A stretch of DNA of 64,000 bases. Source: Tachypleus tridentatus (Eukaryota > Arthropoda > Merostomata > Xiphosura > Limulidae). Location: the NCBI RefSeq assembly GCF_004210375.1, contig NC_134833.1, forward strand, positions 144,824,127 to 144,888,126, read 5' to 3'. Below are positions 55,726-64,000 of this stretch, piece by piece. The position numbers and the translations under genes are program-made. How positions within the stretch are numbered: the first letter of the stretch is position 1; each line of letters starts with the position of its first letter. A model generated the notes under the pieces. That model was not told where the DNA came from. It did not search any database and was given only the letters and a program-made list of their open reading frames with translations.

Positions 55726-56448
55726 AAGAGTTCAAGCTCATTAAATGAAAATTCGCAACCTGAGAAAACTCGGAATAAGAAATCTCCAAATCCTTAAGGA
55801 TTATGTGACATTTTGATACTCTTCTACCAGTAGAGTTTACTTAGTCAAATAAAAAATTTGAAATTCCATAATCTTTCAATTCACCAAATCCGCTAATACA
55901 TCCTTTCAATCTGAGTTTCTGCTCATGAAGCATTACTGTAAGTTTTATTGATGTCAGTGTCTTATTTCTGCGACCTCTGTATTACTCATTCTATGAACAC
56001 GAAATTGAGGTTTCTTTTAATAGAGTGTTACAATACAATCTCTCCATGAATTATTTGGTAATAAAACTCACACTATGGAAGACAGACAGAGAGATGGATG
56101 AATGGACAGATGTAGAGACACATAGATAGATAAACAAATTGATTAATATAATATTATTATTGTTTTTAACATAATTGTTTCATTCTCTTCTTTAAGTTAA
56201 AACACATTTCACAAGAAAGTGTTACAGGTTTTGGCGAAACGTGAGTTGTTGTTTTTTTGTCCGCCATAAGTGCTAAGACTTAAAGTTGTGAAAGAAATAT
56301 AATAGAACTGTAAGGAACGTAGATCTTTGGTTTGTCGGTCGTGCGTTAGAGTGAAATATTATATGAAATGAAAGTAATCAGAAAGTAAGGAACAAAAGTC
56401 CATGTTTTGTCCATCGACAGTTAAGATTAACTCCTAAATAAAATGACA
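55726..56448. other. intergenic, no feature seen
   Basis: AT-rich, nothing recognised. Confidence 0.4.
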
Positions 56449-56456
56449 GTAATAAG

Positions 56457-56900
56457 CAGGGGCGTAGATGTTTTACACCCGATGGGGGATGATTTTTGCA
56501 ACCACTTATGTGGACTGTTCAATTTGCAAATTGGTAATCTCTGATTACGTGAACCTGAAAGCTGTAAACATGCAGTCACAGAATAATCTTGTTGCTACGA
56601 TACTTGCATGTATACTTAGGCCTACTGACTGATACGAACTATCGCTTAGATCGAAAAGCTTAGAAGCACGCCTATATTAAAGATGTACATTTCGGCTACT
56701 GAAAAAGCCTACATCTAGGCCTAATTGTGTAATTCGATTGGTAAGAACACGAGAATCACAATAACAAACACACCATTTGAAGGCCTGTGATGCAATATAA
56801 CAATTCAACAGACCAAACTGTAGGGGGGATGATTGTATGCACCATACCCCCCCACACCTAAAATGAAGTTGGATGTATCCCCCCAGGATCTACGCCCCTG
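56457..56900. mobile_element. hAT-type MITE, 444 bp, with 8-bp target-site duplication
   Basis: Terminal inverted repeats CAGGGGCGTAGAT (left) and ATCTACGCCCCTG (right) are perfect over 13 bp. They are flanked by the perfect 8-bp direct repeat GTAATAAG at 56449-56456 and 56901-56908. An 8-bp duplication with CAGGGGCG ends is typical of hAT elements. It has no coding capacity, so it is non-autonomous. Confidence 0.93.
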
Positions 56901-56908
56901 GTAATAAG

Positions 56909-58080
56909 AATGTAGCACAATTCATGTTTGTCCTATAAGCGGATATCCACTTGAACACTAACGTGTTAAAAAACATGACTGTTTGAGTTGTGTTCTCTCT
57001 CATTCTTTATTTTCCTTGTGTATTTTTCGTCTAAACATATTAACCAGTTTCCTGAGTTTAAACTGGAGAATTTTTTTGATTTAATCAACAAACTGGTTTT
57101 TACATCTGCCAAAGTAATACTGAACAGATTACTTTAAGAATACGGCAGAGATTTGTCTGTACTTACATGTTTCTACAAAATCATTAAAATGTTGATTTAT
57201 AATAATTAGGATTTATCCAGATTGGGATGGTCTTACATAACGTTGAATAAGAGTAGTAGTGAAAACTAACAAAGAAGTGCTACGTGCCTTGTTTTCAGCG
57301 TCCTATATATTTGAAATCTCATGAATAACAAGTATCTCAGCCTTTCTCTGACTTATCTTCTTAACTAGATACATGTAGGATCAAATATAATATTCATACG
57401 TTGCTATTTTAAGTATAGGTTTTGTTTCTTTATGTAGTACCATGACTGTAAATGAGGCTTAATATTTCTATTACTAACCATTTTAAAACTCTGTTAAAAA
57501 CACAAATATTAGGCACGACATATTTTTGTTAATATACAACGGGAAGAAATTACACAAACAACATTATAATAGAATATAAGTTTACAAGGCAAAGTGCTTC
57601 AAAGTTCAGTAAGCTCTTTCTCTCTCTTTTAATAAACAACAGCAAATATCTTTAGTGGTAGGAGAAAACAACAACATATTTTACAGATATGCTTCTTAAC
57701 ATTTGCCAAACATCAAAAGACAGAATTAGAAAGATTTTCAGAACAGTAATCCAATATCCCTCTTCTACACTCAATTTCCTAGAAGACATAATCGATTTTG
57801 GCGCTATACCAACACAGAGGACTGCCATTGAAGTAAAGGAGAAAAAAGTAGTGCCAATTACTGGAAGCAATAGAAGAGTGTTGAAAGAAACCTTCCTACC
57901 TTCTGGCACTTTATAGTGACGCGGAAGTTAATTAACGACAACTGTTAACCCTGACACAGCTTTTGAAAGTTTGTTTTCAATGGATAAGACACTAAAGAAT
58001 ACGTTATTATTTCATACAACACACGAACGCTAAAGACTGTACAGAACTGACCTGTTAGTTGTTTGTATTGTTCAAGCACT
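56909..58080. other. intergenic, possibly NCX distal 3' UTR
   Basis: AT-rich. Overlapping open frames at 57,652-57,916 on both strands show no domain I recognise. Confidence 0.4.
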
Positions 58081-58084
58081 GTCT

Positions 58085-58560
58085 AATGGCTTACTTGATT
58101 TATGAATCGTTTACTTCATAAGAGATGAGTATTTTGTCATAACCCTTTTCTCTTTGGATCTGTTTACCTCATCAAAGATGAAGTATTGTGCTATAGCAAT
58201 CTTCTATTTGGATCTGTTTAACTCATCACAGATTAAACATTCTGCTATAACCCTTTTCTCTTTGGATCTGTTTAGCTCATCAAAGATGAAGTATTGTGTT
58301 ATAACCCTCTTCTCTTTGAATGTTTTTAACTCATGAGAGATGAGAACTATGCTATAACTTTCTTTTCTTCTGAGTCGTTTAATGTGTCAGAGAAAAAGAC
58401 TTTGTTATAGCCCTATTTTTTCGAAGTCGTTTAACTCATCAGATATGAAGTACCTTGTTGTATTCTGCTTCCTCCTGGAGTCTTTTAACTCAGAGAAGAA
58501 GTAATTTGTTATAACCACTTTCTCTTCGGAATTGTTTAAATAATCAGACATACATTTAGT
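58085..58560 (+). repeat. degenerate 54-bp tandem repeat, about 9 copies
   Basis: TTTGGATCTGTTTAACTCAT-like phrases with GATGAAGTATT recur at 54-bp steps (58154, 58208, 58262, 58316) and drift on both sides. It lies about 0.4 kb beyond the NCX stop codon, so it may be within that gene's 3' UTR. Confidence 0.85.
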
Positions 58561-58967
58561 GTTTGTTTTACAATTAATTTAAACCTGAAGAAACGTTTCA
58601 TTTTTCGTACGTGAATATAAATATCTTTGCCACACTTCTAACTGTGGTTGACAGATAGCGTTTGAAACCAACCTTCAACACCACAATAAATATCAACACA
58701 GGTTCACGTATTCTGAAAATAATTCACTAAAGACCAGTGGCTTTCATTTTCAGGAAACAACTTATTCCATTCAATTTGTTTTCCTCGAAAAATTACCCTT
58801 GGCATTCCAACATTCTTTTTCAAAACACTAAAGAGAAATTACGTTGTCTTCTCCATTTTAAATAATAAAATTATTCCAATTCATCACAGAAACCTCGTCT
58901 GAAATATTTCGAAAGTTTCTGATTCCCTGTTCCTGTTCCTGTACAAAGAATAACCGATAAACGTTTG

Positions 58968-59344
58968 TTAGAACCCGACAATGATTCCATAAGTCTCCAA
59001 AATCGACATCAGAATGTATAAGAGCCACAGACCAATGAAGAACAGTGTAGTCGGTAATTTGTACTTCTTAGTGCCTCCGAGTTCACCTCCGACGGCTCTG
59101 TGGCGCCTCAACATGAGAGTGAGCGCAGTCAGAAAAGCACAAACACAAAAGAGTGTTACAGAAAATGCCAGACTGCCAGGGTTAACTAAAAAAGAGGTAC
59201 CCTTGATGGCATGGTAAATTGCTGCTACCGACCAGGCGATTCCGATACCAAGAAACACGTTAACAGCGTTGCTACCGGTTACATTTCCAATGGAGGAGTC
59301 GGCGTATTTGTCGTTGACAGCTGCCACTTTGCTAGCAAAAGTAT
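58968..59344 (-). CDS. NCX: Na+/Ca2+ exchanger (NCX/Calx), last coding exon
   Basis: Plasma-membrane antiporter exchanging Na+ for Ca2+. The exon encodes 125 residues from TFASKVAAVNDKYADSS through SIGNVTGSNAVNVFLGIG (the alpha-2 repeat, which lines the ion sites) to the final transmembrane helices and a GF-terminal stop. The GGELGG loop between the last helices is also family-typical. On the minus strand the acceptor is TTTTCTCCAG just above 59,344. The first two bases (AT) complete an Asp codon begun in the previous exon, as expected for PDTFAS. Upstream exons were not found to 64,000. sas is convergent with it. Confidence 0.93.
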
Positions 59345-61117
59345 CTGGAGAAAAAGGAGAGAAAAATTCCGTTATTTTAGTTTAGTGCATAAAAAATACT
59401 ATATATAATTCAAGAGAATAAAATGGAACAATTTCATTATGAATACATAACGAGAATGGTTCTCCATACGAACATTCATACATGATAATGTATAGTCTAC
59501 GTTTGTTAGGTTTACTCAGTGTGGCACTTTATAATGCAATCCGGGAAGATTGCTATCATTCACGGGCGTGTCAGTCGTGCGCCATTTTGTCGGAGGTATA
59601 AGTGCTGTAAGACTGCCACATAAATGTTGTGCATTTGGATGCTCAAACGTTTCTTAAAAAGAAAGATACATCGATCTATTTTCTTTGGCATCTAAGTGTT
59701 GTGAATTTTACATATTTTAAAACTGAAGTGAATCATTTAGTGGTATGTATTTTAATAAATTTCCAGCAGATTAAGTATTGCTACAGAAGTAAAAGGTAAA
59801 GACAGAACGTATGATAATGTGGGCCTAACTAGTGAGTTTAGAAACAACACGATCGTTAATGCTGGGAAAAACAATGCTCTGTTAACATGTTAATCTTCAA
59901 CATACATGTAACCATAGGTAGTTAATGCTACAATTTCTGTTGTATTAAGAAACAATATTCTTTTCGGAAGTAATTCGAACTTGGAAACATCTTTTTTTCC
60001 TTCTCGGTTTCCTTTGCAACATAAACATTTATTAAAGAAATATATAGAGAGAACTGTACTCAATTAAGTATTCACCGCATTAAGTTTTAGACACGTAGTG
60101 TATAATAGATTCATGCATTATTTCATTACTATCTAAATTATAGATATATTATAAATGTAGAAGTTAGTATACCATCCTTTCTTCCAAGTTATTTGTGCAA
60201 TAATTTGTAACAAGCGATATAGTTTGGAGACAACTTTCACTGATCAAATAATAATGATGACATACGTGCATTAATCAATATTTCCTGGTACAATAAACAT
60301 TATACAAGTCAATATAAAAATGCTAAATAACATATTGGTTCAAGCTTTTCATACAACATCATGTAAATTATGAAAAATTATTTAATAACCACTTGAAGAT
60401 GCAGCATTGGGAAACTGGCAAAACAGTGCTGTGCAATCAATATTTCTTTAATTTCCCACTCATATGCAAGGAGTGAAATCAAAGAAAAAGTCTCCAGTGA
60501 AGAGGAAATTAGAAGAATCTTAGGCTTAAGTGCTTTGTTATATTATATTTGTGAAATTTTCCAAATTTTATGAAGTTTAAACAACTGTTGGAAACATTCT
60601 TTAACAAATGTTACTTAATGATGGACGTATAGCTTTCAGAACAGTGTTCCAATTAAATATTCACGTTGTTTAAATCGTGGAGCGAAACGTTCTCTTCAGT
60701 AATTGGCTATAAAATCAATTATATCTATACTTAAAGATGCACTTCGATGCACACCTATGCTAAGATTTTTTTTTTTTTTGAGGAGCCATGTTGCAGCACA
60801 GCAGCGAAAGAGATGATGCTTATTGGCACCAATACGAAACGGTTGCTTTAAAAGAAGAAGAAAAAAAGCACATTTGAAGAGGCAAGAAGAAAAAGAAACA
60901 TCAACCAAAGAAGATAAAAGAAGATATAATGGTTAAGATTTAAATGAAAGTGTTTGTAAAGCCATTAGAAATGGTTTTCCCAGTGTCATGGAACTTTTGA
61001 TACAGTGTCGCCTAAGTGAATCAATGTGGCAGACATTACTCGGAAGAGGTGAAATAGGTGTTTGTGACCATTTATTTTAATTTTCCAAAAGCAAAAGTCT
61101 GGTTTGGTCGATTGTTT
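59345..61117. other. NCX intron or intergenic sequence
   Basis: If the NCX upstream exons lie to the right, this is its last intron. A short THAP-like coding trace lies at about 59,605-59,695. Otherwise it is AT-rich with A or T runs. Confidence 0.5.
59605..59695 (+). pseudogene. possible THAP zinc-finger start relic
   Basis: Reads RLPHKCCAFGCSNVS, a stop, then KERYIDLFSLAS. CC-x3-C near a start resembles the first half of a THAP domain, found in P-element-type transposases. Too short to be sure. Confidence 0.3.
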
Positions 61118-61233
61118 GGAATTAAGCACAAAGCTACACAATGGGCTATTTGTGTTCTGCCCACCATGCGTATCAAAACCCGATTTCTAACCGAGTTCGC
61201 AGACATACCGCTGTGCCACTGAGGAAGGGGCTG
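61105..61233 (-). mobile_element. type-2 SINE monomer, reverse
   Basis: GGAATTAAGCACAAAGCTAC, CACAATGGGCTATTTGTG, GCAGACATACCGCTGTGCC. A 7-bp flanking repeat GTCTGGT is possible. Confidence 0.8.
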
Positions 61234-61319
61234 TGTCTGGTGTTTAAGTTATTTTATTCTTAAGAACTAGGTGCTTGAGGTACTTTTGTAAATTGTAAAC
61301 TAGGTTTTTTGAGAAGAGT

Positions 61320-61443
61320 GTTTGAGTGTTTGTTTTATAGCAAAGCCACATAGGGGCATCTGCTGAGCCCACCGAGGGGAATCGAACCCCTGATTTCAGC
61401 GTTGTAAATCCGTAGAGTTACCGCTGTACTAGCGGGGGCACAA
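61320..61443 (-). mobile_element. type-2 SINE monomer with 14-bp target-site duplication
   Basis: A 124-bp unit flanked by TTTTTGAGAAGAGT at 61306-61319 and 61444-61457. On the minus strand it begins GCCCCCGCTAGTACAGCGGT, has B box GGGGTTCGATTCCCC and ends in AGATGCCCCTATGTGGCT. There is no preceding Asn- or Lys-like head, so the monomer is itself a mobile unit. Confidence 0.92.
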
Positions 61444-61457
61444 TTTTTGAGAAGAGT

Positions 61458-61914
61458 TGGAAGGTTTACAAAGAAAAATAACTAATTGTGAAACCATATT
61501 ACGAAATAATATGTTTTAGTAATTGACTCCATGGTTTTGCGAATACAAACTAGGTGTAGGAAATGTATTGTGTGGAGCATAACCAGACAATCTTGCTTAA
61601 ACATGGGTAAATAACATATGTATGAGTACTTTCCACCCTTTGGAGAGTTCCTAAGTCAGTCATTCATGACCGACAATGTCCTCACAAGGAGGGTTGGTAT
61701 TTTTTACACAATATGTTAATGTACTTGCCACTTTGTTCAAAATAAAATAAATGGTTTCATTGTTTTGTTTTATTTGTTTTATACATTTATAATTATTTAA
61801 GTCTGATATCTTTTCACTAATTGAAATTTATTTGCTAAACAGTGTTATCTATTGTATTACTGGATTATAATGTGATATAAGTATGTAAGTATGCCTCCCG
61901 CTACTTGGTAGCTA
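61458..61914. other. no feature seen
   Basis: AT-rich, nothing recognised. Confidence 0.4.
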
Positions 61915-62448
61915 CTAATTAACAATATTTTGTAAAATTATTTGAAGGTTAAACTGCAGCATGCGAAATTTTGTTTTATACGCATTATGAATAATTACTT
62001 TTGTACAGAGACGATACCTCTGGCAAGAGGGCAGTAGCACAAAGCAATTCAAAAATTTTATCTTTTTCGATAGCGGATTTTTATTGGTGTTAGAGGTGGC
62101 ATGATGTAGGGCAAGTACTTTAAAGTGCTTAATAGAATGATCAGCTGTGTTAAAGTGCCAAGCTACTGGTTTATCTTGATGTTTAAGAAAGATGCTACGT
62201 AAGAGTTTACGTGTATGTTCAGTGAGCATTTAGCTGGTCTCCTCTTTGTAGATTTGGTCACAGTTGTTACGAATAACACAATAAACTAAACATTTAGATC
62301 TAGAGGTGAAATGGCTGTTCACAGAATACGTTGATTTAGGCCCTCTGACACACGTTCTACGATCAATATCAGGACAAGTGTTACATCTGCTCCTCTGACA
62401 GCTGTATGCACCAACTTGAGTATCAGATGTTAATTGTATGCTGTTCAA
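61915..62448 (-). mobile_element. Penelope-like element relic: zinc-knuckle plus GIY-YIG endonuclease
   Basis: Two consecutive minus-strand frames, joined at a stop near 62,230. The first reads CQRSRCNTCPDIDRR, SHFTSRSKCLVYCVIRNNCD and QIYKEETS. The second reads LTEHTRKLLRS, DKPVAWHFNTADHS and HFKVLALH. This is the Penelope-like order: Cys knuckle (C-x4-C-x2-C), HFT, VIYC, YIGET-like, R-x-EH, PVAxHFN and H. The YIGET motif is degraded to YKEET. Non-functional. Confidence 0.8.
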
Positions 62449-63150
62449 AAGTTGACTATGTAAGTCTTTAGTGTTTGTGTCTCATTTATAAGAAATTAGA
62501 AATTTGTTACGAAACATCTGACCAGTTGTATTGTTCTGTCATGATGCAGAAGTTATCAAACAATATACGCGTTATTTGTATCTTGATGGGTGAAACAGAA
62601 CTGTAAAGAAGTGTGTTGAAGACCACACTGTAAATTCTGAACATTATCTATAGTTTAATTATTTTAAAAATATCTTTAAATATATACAAGAGGTCCTATT
62701 GGAATTTCAAATACTTAAAAATAACAACATTTGCTTTAGCTCTGTTGATATTAAATGTTTATCACTGTAATTACTTTTATAAAGAAAAATATAGATTATT
62801 ATATTCTCACACTTAATTATTCTATGCAACCTGTTTCTAGAATAGAGATATTATGTGATTAATAAAATTAAAAATAAATTAGCTTTTTAATAATTAACTT
62901 TAAATAACTTGATTTTAAAAACATTCAATAGACATTACATTTTCTCAGTCTAAAAATAAAATATAGAAAATACAAGGAAAACATATTATCGTACCCATCG
63001 GTAAAAACATTTGTAATTTTAGTTTTATCAAACAACATTTTTATGCACGACTTGTAACTAATGAAATAGATACAACACAAACATTTCAATTACAACATAG
63101 GTCTAAAGATGATACATATCAACACAACAATTTGTTGAAAGCTGTAAAAA
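62449..63150. other. no feature seen
   Basis: AT-rich, nothing recognised between the two retroelement relics. Confidence 0.4.
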
Positions 63151-63189
63151 ATTATGTTAAAGCAAGTTAGTATTCAGAGTTATCGAATC

Positions 63190-64000
63190 TATATCCTTTC
63201 CGAAACTACATAAATCTCCTATTAAATTTCGTTTTATTTCCAGTTCAGTAAAAACTATACTCGAACAGCTTGCAGTTTTATTAAATAAATTACTGCATAA
63301 GTTATTTCTTAAATTACGACAAAACTCAAGTAGTAAACACGAGTTCTGTATAATTACAAGCAAAGAATTGATCTTAAATACATTAGGAAATTTAAATAAA
63401 AAACACTCAACAGTTCCAATACGAACTTATGATTTTACTACTTTATTTACAATGACAGCACTTGGTAATGACGATTAATTCGTTTGGTAGATCAATTTAT
63501 AGATATACTTATAGGAAATTAAACTGTTACTGCTAATAACTTCAAAAATATGTTCAGTTTTGGTACATGTATCAACTATATTCATTTTAATAAACATATT
63601 CATAAACGAACAGTAGGTATACCGACTGGTGCCGATTATTCAAGCAGTGTTGCTTATTTATATCTTTGTTATTATAAAAATAAATTGGTAAATTTATTAT
63701 TTTTGTAACTTATACATATATTGATGATTTAATTAAAATTAATAATATATTATATATAATTTTATCAGTAATATTTATCTTACAATTCTATAAGTCGAAA
63801 ACACCTCTGCATCAAATATCAAAATACATTATTTAGATATTAAAATACGTAATATTTTTATAATCTCAAAATTTGTGATAAAAGAAACGATTTTACATAT
63901 CTTTGGACATTCTTTATCACATAGTAATGTACTAAATAATACCATACAAAACATCATACATTCACAGCCACACAGATATTTTAGAGTTTGTAACAATGAA
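63190..64000 (+). mobile_element. reverse-transcriptase relic, continuing past the window edge
   Basis: Frame pieces read KSPIKFRFISSSVKTILEQL, VPIRTYDFTTLFTM, CINYIHFNKHIHKRTVGIPTG, IHIDDLIKIN and HSQPHRYFRVCNN. Their order fits reverse-transcriptase blocks: RFI, YDF-LFT, GIP-G, then an IDD remnant of the catalytic site, then a late R-x-x-RVCN segment. This is a Penelope-like or related RT family; the exact clade is unclear. It has several stops and frameshifts. Confidence 0.6.

Noticed and set aside
57652..57916. Overlapping ORFs of about 80 codons on both strands
   Set aside because: No recognisable domain, splice sites or start context on either strand.

Overview
The window is eukaryotic: intron-rich, AT-rich and full of short dispersed and tandem repeats. 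Gene content and repeat style suggest an arthropod. A chelicerate such as a horseshoe crab is my best guess, but this is an inference from the look of the tRNA-derived SINEs and should be settled by a search.

The left 25.6 kb is the 3' part of one large plus-strand gene, the orthologue of Drosophila stranded at second (sas; also called putative epidermal cell surface receptor). Sixteen in-window exons splice into about 1,404 codons: a WAP domain, an EGF-like domain, two VWC domains (the first followed by a long acidic linker), an FN3 domain, five more VWC domains, three FN3 domains, one transmembrane segment and a cytoplasmic tail of about 41 residues carrying an NPTY motif. The 5' exons, including the signal peptide, lie left of the window. 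Thirteen of the 15 in-window introns are phase 1, so almost every module is a symmetric exon. The last intron appears to be GC-AG. Introns carry minisatellites (69, 43, 47, 42, 40 and 33 bp units), SINEs and a LINE 3' end.

From 25.8 to 58.9 kb I see no intact gene, only repeats and mobile-element relics. They include many copies of a tRNA-Thr-like SINE; dimeric SINEs with tRNA-Asn-like or tRNA-Lys-like heads; Penelope-like GIY-YIG relics; a broken DNA transposon (38.65-41.12 kb) with long inverted arms; a Helitron helicase relic; a LINE reverse-transcriptase relic; a hAT-type MITE with a perfect 8-bp target duplication; and several minisatellites.

At 58,968-59,344 on the minus strand is the last coding exon of a Na+/Ca2+ exchanger (NCX/Calx family). 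Its upstream exons were not found and probably lie right of the window. sas and NCX are convergent, about 33 kb apart. The right end (59.4-64 kb) holds SINE monomers, a minus-strand Penelope-like endonuclease relic and a plus-strand reverse-transcriptase relic cut by the window edge.

The most notable observations are the paired loss of cysteines C2 and C8 in VWC-7, the GC-AG intron next to NPTY, a possible truncating exon at 13,939, the mix-and-match tRNA heads on SINEs sharing one 3' tail, and the transposon with inverted arms at 38.65-41.12 kb.
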